Origin: Lachnospiraceae bacterium
GTDB taxonomy: Bacteria; Bacillota; Clostridia; Lachnospirales; Lachnospiraceae
Assembly: GCA_910575445.1 (NCBI GenBank)
Contig: CAJTFW010000006.1
Span: 186,001 to 250,000 of the forward strand
Length of the DNA: 64,000 nt
Direction: 5' to 3'
This document shows, one piece after another, positions 8,221-15,814 of this stretch; position 1 is the stretch's first letter, and each line of letters opens with the position of its first letter. The notes beneath the pieces are model-generated. The model was not told the DNA's origin and ran no database searches. It saw nothing but the letters and a program-made list of their open reading frames with translations. Both the position numbers and the translations under genes were made by a program.

Positions 8221-8418
8221 TTGAAACAGACAGAATGGATATTATGCCCTGTCTGCGGGAGCAAAACCCGCAGCAGAATTAGGGAGGATACTATTCTGAT
8301 AAATTATCCTCTCTACTGCCCGAAATGCAGGCAGGAAAGATTGATAGAAGTGAGAAATTTACAAACAATAGTCATCACAGAGCCAGACACATTAGATGCA
8401 GAGCCGATGAACGTGTGA
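8221..8418 (+). CDS. Cys-rich KTR domain protein (copy 2, intact)
   Basis: The 65-residue product starts at a TTG with GAAAGGCAGG upstream. Two CxxC pairs (CPVC near residue 9, CPKC near residue 33) suggest a zinc ribbon, and the SKTR segment after the first pair is the signature that names the Cys_rich_KTR family. The family's role is not established; it is often found near resistance genes in mobile elements. It lies 19 bases after the MATE gene, probably on the same transcript, and its last codons form part of a terminator stem. It is the only full copy of the three here. Confidence 0.75.
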   Translation: MKQTEWILCPVCGSKTRSRIREDTILINYPLYCPKCRQERLIEVRNLQTIVITEPDTLDAEPMNV

Positions 8419-8442
8419 GAAAATCACGGTTTGTCGGCTTTT
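8402..8442 (+). terminator. Terminator overlapping the end of KTR copy 2
   Basis: AGCCGA at 8402-8407 pairs with TCGGCT at 8434-8439, and CGTG pairs with CACG inside; TTTT follows. Same design as at copies 1 and 3. Confidence 0.78.
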
Positions 8443-8597
8443 ATAGTATTGGAATCTTCCTGAATTGGTAACGTGGCTGCATGGTTGAAATCAAATTTTT
8501 ATTCTTATACACTATACTTGTGTTTACAAAAGATAGCAGAAAAAGAGAGGAAATATAAATCGGATTAAGCTATCCTTAACGGCAAGGAGGTAAAAGG

Positions 8598-9461
8598 ATG
8601 GAATGGTTGAAAAAGCTTGGAAAAGCCATTGATTACATAGAAGATAATCTGGACAAAGAAATATCGTATGATGAAGCAGCCCTCATTGCGTGTTGTTCTC
8701 CCTATTATTTCCAGCGTGTTTTTTCCTATGTTTCGGGTGTGTCGTTGGCGGAATACATACGCCGCCGAAAAATGACGCAGGCGGCATTTGAATTGCAGCG
8801 GGCAGACAGCAGGGTAATAGACGTTGCATTAAAATATGGATATTCCTCTCCGACTTCTTTTAATCGGGCTTTTCAGAATGTTCATGGCATCACGCCAACA
8901 GCAGCTAAGCTAGGGGGAAATGTCCTGCAAGCATATCCGTCAATTCAGTTTAAAATTGAAATCACAGGAGGAAGCGCTATGGCATATCGCATTGCGGAAA
9001 AGCCGCCCCTGCGTATTGTGGGCATCCGTATCCCTTTGACTTCGGATATGGAAAATAATTTAAGAATAGTCCCAGAGTTTTGGAAAGCGTCATTGCAGGG
9101 AAAACAATTTTTGGAAATATGCAGGCTGTCTAATGGAGAACCAAGAGGAATTTTAGGAATCAGCGTATATAGAAACCCGAAAGATATTTATTACTACATC
9201 GGTGTTGCTACAAATTCCTCTGCTCCTGCGGGCATGTATGAATGTGAAATCCCTGCGGCTACATGGGTGATATTTGAAAACAATGGGCGTTTTAAGGAAG
9301 ATGTGCAGAGTGTGTTCAAGCGGTTCTATATGGAATGGCTGCCGTTCTCTGGGTATAAATATGCGGAGCTGCCAGATATTGAAGTGTATCCGATTTGCAG
9401 CGGACAGCCAGTAAACGGACATTCCGAAGTATGGATTGCAGTCAGTAAGGAGGATGATTAA
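8598..9461 (+). CDS. AraC family regulator with GyrI-like effector-binding domain
   Basis: Residues 5-105 form an AraC/XylS DNA-binding domain (KAIDYIEDNLDKEISYDEAA, second helix-turn-helix around VIDVALKYGYSSPTSFNRAF cut to its usual position). Residues 128-285 form a GyrI-like/SOUL effector domain with the typical KPPLRIVGIRI start. Proteins of this kind (Rob, MarA relatives) bind drugs or metabolites and switch on export or modification genes. Ribosome site AAGGAGG precedes the ATG. It overlaps nothing but ends only 3 bases before the C45 acyltransferase gene, so the two are co-transcribed. Confidence 0.88.
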   Translation: MEWLKKLGKAIDYIEDNLDKEISYDEAALIACCSPYYFQRVFSYVSGVSLAEYIRRRKMTQAAFELQRADSRVIDVALKYGYSSPTSFNRAFQNVHGITPTAAKLGGNVLQAYPSIQFKIEITGGSAMAYRIAEKPPLRIVGIRIPLTSDMENNLRIVPEFWKASLQGKQFLEICRLSNGEPRGILGISVYRNPKDIYYYIGVATNSSAPAGMYECEIPAATWVIFENNGRFKEDVQSVFKRFYMEWLPFSGYKYAELPDIEVYPICSGQPVNGHSEVWIAVSKEDD

Positions 9462-9464
9462 ACG

Positions 9465-10535
9465 GTGTATCATTTAAGGTTAAAGGGCGACCATTATGAA
9501 ATGGGAGTGAAGCGTGGAAGAATATTCAAAAAATGTCAAGTTTCTTTCCCTCTCCATTTGGATGGATTTCAACTGGAACATGGGGAACGGAGCGAAGCGG
9601 CATTAAGAAAATATTTCCCAGAGGTATGTGAGGAAATCAGAGGGGTGAGCGACGCCATAGGTGCGGATTATCTGCGTTTTGCTTCTTGGATGCTATGTAT
9701 GGGATGCTGCATGTATAACTTGGAGAGTAATATTCCCGTTGAAGTTCGGGGATGTACTGCTTTCGCATATGCAAAAGGCGGAAGAATCCTATATGGCAGA
9801 AACAATGACTTGCCGCCTTATTTGCGGGAGGGGAGCAAAAGTGAAATCTATGACCCGAAAAACGGAAATAGATTTCAAATTACGACATCCTCTTTTATTA
9901 ACGGGGAGGAGGGAATAAATGAACATGGGCTTGCAGTTGCAATGACTTTTGTAATGACCAGCCTTGATAAAATACAGGCGGGATTTAATTCCTGTTTCAT
10001 CGTGCGGTATCTGCTTGAAAAAGCGGATAATACGGAGCAGGCAGTTTCTTTGCTAATGGAACTTCCAATCGCTTCTAACTGTAATATTCTGCTTGCAGAT
10101 AAAAGCGGTGATATGAAAGTGGTTGAATGTACGCCATCCATGAAAAAAATCCGAGATGCGGAAAGTTTTGGGAATGGCAGAATCATTTGTACCGTCAACA
10201 GTTTTACATCCAATGAAATGAAGCAATATGATGATGCAAATGGGGATGATTATGATTCCCATAAACGGTATCAAGTTGTCATGGACGGTTTTGCTTCGGG
10301 ACGGATAAAAGAGGATTATATCGAAACCACCAAGCAGCTTTTAAAGGGCGATTATGGCTTTATGTGCCAGTATGACAATGAGCCAGATTTTGAAACGGTC
10401 TGGAGTTCCGTATTTGACTTAGAAAGCTTAACTGTTTACCGCGCGGAGGGCGACCCAAGAAAAAAGAAATTTATGATGGACAACCGACTGCATGACTTAA
10501 AAATGAGAGGGCAGGCAGTTGTCAAAAAGCATTGA
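9465..10535 (+). CDS. C45 family peptidase / penicillin acyltransferase-like Ntn hydrolase
   Basis: The 356-residue protein matches the acyl-CoA:6-aminopenicillanate acyltransferase-like family (MEROPS C45) of Ntn hydrolases. The likely nucleophile is Cys97 in EVRGCTAFAY, followed by LYGRNNDLPP and, later, a conserved INEHGLAVAM segment; in this family the chain cuts itself before the Cys. Such enzymes cleave or transfer acyl groups on amides. The start is the GTG at 9465, 10 bases after AAGGAGG. It follows the AraC-GyrI regulator and overlaps KTR copy 3 by 17 bases. The natural substrate is unknown. Confidence 0.83.
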   Translation: MYHLRLKGDHYEMGVKRGRIFKKCQVSFPLHLDGFQLEHGERSEAALRKYFPEVCEEIRGVSDAIGADYLRFASWMLCMGCCMYNLESNIPVEVRGCTAFAYAKGGRILYGRNNDLPPYLREGSKSEIYDPKNGNRFQITTSSFINGEEGINEHGLAVAMTFVMTSLDKIQAGFNSCFIVRYLLEKADNTEQAVSLLMELPIASNCNILLADKSGDMKVVECTPSMKKIRDAESFGNGRIICTVNSFTSNEMKQYDDANGDDYDSHKRYQVVMDGFASGRIKEDYIETTKQLLKGDYGFMCQYDNEPDFETVWSSVFDLESLTVYRAEGDPRKKKFMMDNRLHDLKMRGQAVVKKH

Positions 10536-10695
10536 ATGGATATTTTGCCCTCTTTGCGGAAGCAAAACCCGTAACAAGGTCAGGGAGGATACTGTTCTGA
10601 TAAACTATCCTCTCTACTGCCCGAAATGCAGGCAGGAAACATTGATTGAAGCAAAGAATTTACGAGTAACAGTCATCACAGAACCAGACACATAG
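10519..10695 (+). CDS. Cys-rich KTR domain protein (copy 3, C-terminally shortened)
   Basis: The 58-residue frame starts at a TTG inside the end of the C45 gene, 8 bases after GAGAGGG. It carries CPLC and CPKC pairs and the SKTR segment, as in the copy at 8221. Near the end one T is missing relative to that copy (ACACATAG against ACACATTAG), which creates the TAG stop at 10693 and removes the usual AEPMN ending. The protein may still work because both CxxC pairs remain. The lost tail is still readable downstream in another frame. Confidence 0.65.
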   Translation: MSKSIEWIFCPLCGSKTRNKVREDTVLINYPLYCPKCRQETLIEAKNLRVTVITEPDT

Positions 10696-10701
10696 ATGCA
10701 G

Positions 10702-10747
10702 AGCCGATGAACGTGTGAGCAATCACAGTTTGTCGGCTTTTCTTTTT
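10702..10747 (+). terminator. Terminator after KTR copy 3
   Basis: AGCCGA at 10702-10707 pairs with TCGGCT at 10733-10738, followed by TTTTCTTTTT. It is the third example of the KTR-linked terminator. Confidence 0.8.
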
Positions 10748-10769
10748 ACATAACCAGAGGTAGGCACGT

Positions 10770-10870
10770 CCACCAAATTAAAAAAAACGGCGATTTGGTG
10801 GGCGGTATTGCTATGCCCGAAAGACTTAACAAGCACTCTCCAAACCTGTTTCAAGTTTGGAGGGATTTTT
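10770..10870 (+). terminator. Two hairpins in a gene-free stretch, the second a terminator
   Basis: CCACCAAAT at 10770-10778 pairs with ATTTGGTGG at 10793-10801 around an A-rich loop. Then CTCCAAAC at 10838-10845 pairs with GTTTGGAG at 10855-10862, followed by GGATTTTT, a good terminator. No gene is seen between 10748 and 11016. The first hairpin has no T-run and could be a regulatory or end structure. Confidence 0.6.
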
Positions 10871-11016
10871 ATTGCCTGCAAATAGCAATTTCAATTTACA
10901 TATATCATATCGGGGATGGGTGGACAGCCTGTTAAAAAAATCCTTGTCAATGCAAGGGGGCTTTCTACCCAAGAAGTAGAAGTTAAATCTCTACATATAA
11001 GAACAATTATATCTAT

Positions 11017-11055
11017 AAACCGTGAGGGCGTGACAGCCTTTGCGGTTTTTCTTTT
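11017..11055 (+). terminator. Terminator or attenuator upstream of the sigma-MazF fusion
   Basis: AACCG at 11018-11022 and AGGG pair with CCTT and CGGTT around a short loop, followed by TTTTCTTTT. Its place 110 bases before the next start codon would suit attenuation of the element's genes, but it may only end upstream transcription. Confidence 0.5.
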
Positions 11056-11164
11056 GTCGTTTTTTGTTAGAACATGCCGCAGGGCTGTTTTTAACGTGGG
11101 ATGCCGTTCTCCGCCCGTCAATCTGGATTTCCAAAAAAATTCAGATTGATTGGAGAAAATTACA

Positions 11165-11737
11165 ATGCTTGAAAAGCATCCAAACCGAAAAAAGGACAAG
11201 TATAATCCGTACACTTTGACGATAGCCGAGGGGCATTATTATCTCTCTTTTAAGGACGGACGTGGAAAGCAGCAGAATATTGAGATTGACGAAATGCTGT
11301 ACCAGACGTTTGACAGATTTGAGCTTGAGGACATATCCCATCTCAACAGGGTGAGCAGGCACATTGAACACTCCGACATTATGGACAGAACTATTAAGCG
11401 TGGCGACATTTTCTACGCAGAGCTTAATCCCGTTATCGGCTCGGAACAGGGCGGAACAAGACCCGTACTTATCATTTCCAATGATATAGGCAACAGCCAC
11501 AGCCCGACAGTCATTATTGCGGCAATCACAGGCAGGACGCAGACAAAGGCAAAACTGCCGACACATACCGAGGTAAAAGATGTTGAGGGGCTTGACAGGG
11601 ATTCTATTATCCTGCTTGAACAGATACGGACGATTGATAAGCAAAGGCTTAAAAACCATATGGGTACAATGCCCAATAATATAATGGCAAGGGTTGACAA
11701 GGCTCTTGCCATTAGCCTTGCTATGACAAAGAAATAA
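11165..11737 (+). CDS. Conjugative-element sigma-like N-terminus fused to MazF/PemK toxin domain
   Basis: Residues 1-75 ([20 protein letters not shown], then a stretch with [17 protein letters not shown]) resemble the N-terminus of sigma-70-like proteins in Tn916/Tn1549-type elements. Residues 78-190 are a complete PemK/MazF fold: [30 protein letters not shown], the conserved TH loop and [11 protein letters not shown]. MazF proteins cut mRNA, usually held by a partner antitoxin; no separate antitoxin gene lies beside it. The ATG at 11165 follows GGAG by 9 bases; a TTG at 11150 overlaps that site. The fusion may tie the endonuclease to element control. The joint is an in-frame reading, not an assembly break that I can see. 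Confidence 0.72.
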   Translation: MLEKHPNRKKDKYNPYTLTIAEGHYYLSFKDGRGKQQNIEIDEMLYQTFDRFELEDISHLNRVSRHIEHSDIMDRTIKRGDIFYAELNPVIGSEQGGTRPVLIISNDIGNSHSPTVIIAAITGRTQTKAKLPTHTEVKDVEGLDRDSIILLEQIRTIDKQRLKNHMGTMPNNIMARVDKALAISLAMTKK

Positions 11738-11753
11738 GGGGGTGTATCGGAAT

Positions 11754-11927
11754 ATGCTCATTGATGATGAGTGGAACGGTTTGGCTGACCTGCTGGCAAA
11801 TCTGATAGCCAAATACGCTTCCGAACTGGGCATAGACGGTATGCCCGATGCCAGTCATAACAAAGAATATTGCAGCGACTCTAATATTCACCAAAATCGC
11901 ACATTTGTTGTTTCAGAGAATCGCTGA
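11754..11927 (+). CDS. Small hypothetical protein before the serine recombinase
   Basis: The 57-residue frame starts at the ATG at 11754, 12 bases after AAGGGGG; a GTG at 11742 is also in frame. The N-terminal half (DEWNGLADLLANLIAKYASEL) is helical. I do not recognise a domain. Small genes of this type often lie between regulators and recombinases in Tn1549-like elements, which is the only support for function. It is 16 bases after the MazF fusion. Confidence 0.45.
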   Translation: MLIDDEWNGLADLLANLIAKYASELGIDGMPDASHNKEYCSDSNIHQNRTFVVSENR

Positions 11928-11988
11928 TACAATTTTAAGTGCAGAAAATAAATACCACGGTTTTGGTAAAAAAGGAGTTGCTGTTACT

Positions 11989-13349
11989 ATGAACAAAGAA
12001 AGAATAAAAGTTTACACTTATAAGAGGGTTTCCACCGCCATGCAGATTGACGGTTATTCACTGGACGCACAGAGGTCAAGGATGAAAGCGTATGCAGATT
12101 TCAATGACTATGAAATTGTAGGAGAGTATGAGGATGCAGGGAAATCGGGCAAATCCATTGAGGGGCGTATGCAATTCAGACAGATGATGGAGGATGTGAA
12201 GTCGGGAAAAGACAACATCTCGTATGTCTTGGTATTCAAGTTATCCCGTTTTGGAGAAATGCGGCAGACGTCCTTTCCACTTTGCAGGTCATGCAGGACT
12301 TTGGCGTGAACCTAATCTGTGTGGAGGATGGGATTGATTCGTCTAAAGATGCGGGCAAGCTGATGATTTCCGTTTTGTCGGCGGTAGCTGAAATCGAGCG
12401 TGAGAATATCCGTGTCCAGACAATGGAGGGCAGAATCCAGAAAGCCAGAGAGGGGAAATGGAACGGCGGATTTGCCCCTTATGGATACCAACTCGTAAAC
12501 GGTAAGTTGGAAATTAACGAAGAAGAAGCGGTTGCAATCCGAACCATCTATGACCAGTATGTGAATACGGATATTGGCTCAAATGGGATTTCAAAATATC
12601 TGGAAAACCACGGCATCCGCAAGATACAGCGTCAGAATGGGAAGAACCCTCTTTTTGATGCCCACTTAGTCCGACTGATATTGAAAAATCCAGTCTATTG
12701 CGGTAAAATTGCTTATGGACGCAGAAAAACAGAAAAAGTCCACGGGACACGGAATGAATACCATCTTGTGGAGCAGGAAAATTTTCTTTTGGTAGACGGA
12801 CTGCATGAAGCCATTATTCCAGAAGATGTCTGGAATGCGGCGCAGGCAAAACTGATTGCACAGGCGAAGAAGTATGAACACGTCAATAAGGGGAAAAACG
12901 AGCGGACGCACCTGCTTTCTGGGATTGTGAAGTGTCCCATATGCGGAGCGGGGATGTATGGGAACAAGAGCATCAAATACAAAAAGGACGGAACGAAATA
13001 CAAGGATTTCTTCTATTATGGGTGTAAACACCGTGGTATGCAGCGGGGGCATAAATGCGATTACAGAAAGCAGATACGGGAAGAACTTCTGGACGATGCC
13101 GTAGCCGAAGTGATAGTAAAGCTGGTCAGCAATCCCCATTTTGCGGCAATGATGCAGGAAAAAATCAACATGAAAGTTGATACGACCGCCATAGACCAAG
13201 AAATAACCAATTATGAAAAACAGCTCCGTCAAGATTACGCCATCAAATCGAAGCTGATTGAGGAAATTGATAACCTCAATCCCGATGAGACGGTATGTTT
13301 ATTGTCCAAACTAAATGTCGAGCATCATATTGAGGTGGAGGTAAATTAA
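11989..13349 (+). pseudogene. Large serine recombinase, frameshifted and C-terminally truncated
   Basis: The N-terminal resolvase domain starts YTYKRVSTAMQ with the catalytic Ser at residue 15 and SLDAQ after it; the ATG at 11989 follows AAAAGGAG. At about 12255 one A is missing in the LSRFGRNAAD segment, so the frame ends at 12309 while the true sequence continues in the next frame from 12257. The rest keeps the SVLSAVAEIER helix, the recombinase domain and the zinc ribbon (CPICGAGMYG, later CDYRKQ). The normal 500-plus-residue end is absent: after IEEIDNLNP the frame runs into a short tail resembling RlmD. A sequencing error at 12255 cannot be ruled out, but the truncation is separate. Confidence 0.82.
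13278..13349 (+). other. Probable 3' end of rlmD/rumA at an element attachment junction
   Basis: The last 20 codons of the recombinase frame (ETVCLLSKLNVEHHIEVEVN) look like the C-terminus of the 23S rRNA uracil methyltransferase RlmD/RumA, where HVETVxLLS is typical. Serine-recombinase elements are known to insert into the 3' end of rumA. The joint between recombinase and this tail therefore probably marks one side of an insertion or a deletion between att site and recombinase. The upstream rlmD body is not in the window. Confidence 0.5.
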
Positions 13350-13411
13350 AATATGCTATTACATAAGGCGGAAAAAATCGACCATTAGACTATTATATTA
13401 GATATGAACAA

Positions 13412-13708
13412 GTGAAAGGATGTTGGGAATATGATAATCATCCATTTTGTACATTGAAAGAAATGCATAGTGTAATCATGAAAAATTGGAATGATACCAT
13501 CACGAACGAAGATACCGTATATATACTTGAAGATATCAGTATGCGCGGTACAAATGGGGAACGGATAGCTTCTGTGGCGAAACTGAAAAGACAAAAAGTT
13601 CTTATAAAAGGGAATCATGATAAGGTTTCAAATTTTCGTTATAAGCAACTGTTTTTAGCTGGAATGGACAGAAGATTTTCAACTGAAGCATCTAAATATG
13701 TCCTATGA
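13412..13708 (+). pseudogene. Metallophosphoesterase fragment
   Basis: The frame carries YDNHPFCTLKEMHSVIMKNW, then NEDTVYILEDISM and the metal-binding KGNHDK motif, as in calcineurin-like phosphoesterases that normally begin with DTHFGH. The first metal motif is missing, and after QLF the family similarity stops, so both ends are lost. The expected GDF motif reads EDI. It lies directly after the recombinase remnant and starts a row of broken genes. Confidence 0.6.
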
Positions 13709-14003
13709 CAAGCCGGACTGGATTACATTAAAAATAAAAAGCCCCAAGCAGGAAGATAATCCCACAAGACGAATCCGGGCTGATTATACTTTCTTACATG
13801 ATTGGTTTGGAGATAAATTTAAAGTTGTGGAAACCGAAAAAACGGCGCCATATGATGATATCATAAAAGTGGAATGTTCACCGTTTGTCATGACACACTG
13901 GACGCTCCAGTACAGCGATAGGGTGAAGGTGGTTGCGCCGGAAGAGGTAAGGAATAGTGTTAAAGAGAAGATAAGAAACCTGAATGTCAAGTATGGGCTT
14001 TAG
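13698..14003 (+). pseudogene. WYL-domain regulator, C-terminal fragment
   Basis: The 101-residue frame contains DWFGDKFKVVE and FVMTHWTLQYSDRVKVVAPEEVR, typical of the C-terminal extension of WYL transcription factors that end near KIKELNEKY. The DNA-binding and WYL parts are missing. It overlaps the end of the phosphoesterase fragment, so the two pieces were joined by deletion. Confidence 0.6.
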
Positions 14004-14022
14004 AAGTGAGGAGAAAGTGAAG

Positions 14023-14235
14023 ATGAGTATAGAAGAGTATCTTGCCTTGGAGGCACCGGACAGATATGATTTTTCCAATGATGGGGCAAAAAAGGCCTAT
14101 CATGCGTTGAATGGTTTTCAGAATACTTATGAGAAATTTTTTGTATATATGTCTGAAAAAGCTTTGGCGCTTGCCTGCTATGAAGAGGGTAAGGCGGGTG
14201 TTATGATATTGCAACGCACCAAGAGGAACTGGTAG
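14023..14235 (+). CDS. Hypothetical protein, possibly truncated
   Basis: The 70-residue frame starts at the ATG at 14023 after GTGAGGAG. It reads as a helical soluble protein (SIEEYLALEAPDRYDFSNDG). I do not recognise a family. It is 19 bases after the WYL fragment and ends just before the next frame, with which it may once have formed one gene. Surrounding genes are broken, so this one may be too. Confidence 0.35.
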   Translation: MSIEEYLALEAPDRYDFSNDGAKKAYHALNGFQNTYEKFFVYMSEKALALACYEEGKAGVMILQRTKRNW

Positions 14236-14236
14236 A

Positions 14237-14611
14237 TTGAAAGACTATTGGGATTTGACATTAAAGATTATATATGAATATTACGTTTACGGAAAAGACA
14301 ACATAAAGGAGATTGTAGGAGAATCAAACAGCGAGCTATATAAAGAATGGTTAGGCTCATTTAGGGTTGATGATACGGTAAGAGGAAGCTGGCAGTGCTT
14401 CGTTGAGAAAAACTATTTACAGGATTTTGTAAATCAGAATGTCGATGGCAGTTATGGTATTCCCAAAGAATTATGGCAGGGGCATTTTAAAGGTGGGATA
14501 GTGTTGCCGGATGGTATAGAGCAGATAGAACAATTCTGCGTCAATACATCCTGTTTCATAATAGCCCGCAGTACAAGAATGTTGATAAGGCTGAGAAAAA
14601 ATGAGCGATAA
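14237..14611 (+). CDS. Hypothetical protein
   Basis: The 124-residue frame starts at a TTG at 14237 and has no clear ribosome site. It is soluble, rich in aromatic residues (YWDLTLKIIYEYYVYG). No domain is recognised. The last 20 residues are basic and look like read-through into unrelated DNA, so a lost C-terminus is likely. Confidence 0.3.
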   Translation: MKDYWDLTLKIIYEYYVYGKDNIKEIVGESNSELYKEWLGSFRVDDTVRGSWQCFVEKNYLQDFVNQNVDGSYGIPKELWQGHFKGGIVLPDGIEQIEQFCVNTSCFIIARSTRMLIRLRKNER

Positions 14612-14645
14612 CAGATTGCAGAGATAGGGGGTATGGGATATTTAT

Positions 14646-14769
14646 GGATAGACAGTTTGTGACAAAGCGTTTACTGTTACTTCCGGGAAATAGTGAAAGG
14701 GATAATGATAGTTTTTTGGAGATGCTGCGTAAAGACGGAGATTTCAGAATTTTTTGCCGGGAATCTTAA
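14646..14769 (+). pseudogene. GNAT acetyltransferase, N-terminal fragment
   Basis: The frame starts with a typical GNAT beginning, MDRQFVTKRLLLLPGNSERD, and ends at TAA 14767 after 40 codons, where about 170 would be normal. The acetyl-CoA site is missing. Confidence 0.45.
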
Positions 14770-15060
14770 TTGGATAGATAAAGATGGGGCAAAATCTGCA
14801 CTGATTCTAGATAAGCTGTATGCTACAACTATATCTGATAATTATACGCTTGTTTCGGACATTTTGGTTGGAAAATACGATAATCTCTATATTTATGAAA
14901 TATGAATGAAGAAAAGACATTCCAAATGAGTATGACAGCTTGTATATGTACGGAATCGGTATAGAGAATAACCTCAGGGAGATTGTTAATCCCCAATACA
15001 ATATAATGGATTCGTTCTTAACGGAACAAATGGTAATTGTCTTGGCGAAAGAATTAAGAT
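14770..15060 (+). other. Gene fragments without a complete frame
   Basis: About 290 bases hold two coding-like pieces in different frames: one to the TGA near 14905 (ending DNLYIYEI), one ending at TAA 15061 (DIPNEYDSLYMYGIG to VLAKELR). The second resembles the C-terminus of a small enzyme or kinase but I cannot name it. I see no intact gene. Confidence 0.35.
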
Positions 15061-15096
15061 AACGTATGATAAGATAGTATCTATGTGGAAAGAAGT

Positions 15097-15762
15097 ATGT
15101 ATATGAAAATAAAAAAAGAAGAAATCAAACAATGGGTAAATGATGTGTATAAAAAAATATGGGAGCTGCTGTCCCTGTATGCAGAAACAGAAGGCTTTAA
15201 CAGGGTGCCGGAAGGAGAGGCAGAAGAAAATCCACAGGATTTCGTAAAGAGAAAAATGGGAGAAATAAAAAAAATTGAAGACAGCTTTTACTTATATATG
15301 GATGAACAGGAGATTGCAGAGGTGAAGAGATTAAAGCCCAGATTAATGGCTATTGACCCGGAATATACATGTATAGCTGCAGACCCAGAAGTAGAGGAAA
15401 CTTTTGATAAGTTATATAAGATTTATAATGATACAGCATATTTTTTTAATAGGTATTTCGACCGGAATGCGCTATCGAATAATGTAGTATTTTGGTGGGG
15501 AGCAGTTAATCCTAATTTGGTTTATTATAATCGTATTTTTGATTTGATGGAAAAATATCCGAAGACTTATATGGAAATCATTCCCCTTGGCACAGAGCTG
15601 CCTGGCGCAGAGTTTGTCGCAGAGCGAAATGCCTATTTTGAAAAAATCAAAGAGCAAAACGAGCGGGAAAACTTAAATTGGTCAAAAGATAGATTTTTTC
15701 AGGAGGAACTGCTAAATACGCTGAAGCTATTGTTTGAAAGAGAACTCAAAGAGTATTTATAG
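15097..15762 (+). CDS. Hypothetical protein
   Basis: The product has about 221 residues, is soluble, and is rich in Glu, Lys and aromatic residues. It begins with a helical segment (EEIKQWVNDVYKKIWELL) and has a Tyr/Asn/Trp-rich middle (NNVVFWWGAVNPNLVYYNR). I do not recognise the family. Starts at 15085 (GTG), 15097 and 15103 are all possible; GGAAAG favours the ATG codons. It lies 52 bases before the P-loop kinase gene, so the two may be an operon. It appears intact, unlike its left neighbours. Confidence 0.5.
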   Translation: MYMKIKKEEIKQWVNDVYKKIWELLSLYAETEGFNRVPEGEAEENPQDFVKRKMGEIKKIEDSFYLYMDEQEIAEVKRLKPRLMAIDPEYTCIAADPEVEETFDKLYKIYNDTAYFFNRYFDRNALSNNVVFWWGAVNPNLVYYNRIFDLMEKYPKTYMEIIPLGTELPGAEFVAERNAYFEKIKEQNERENLNWSKDRFFQEELLNTLKLLFERELKEYL

Positions 15763-15814
15763 GGGCGGAAAGGAATGCGGTTCAATATGACAGAATGGAA
15801 GGAGCATGCGAGTT

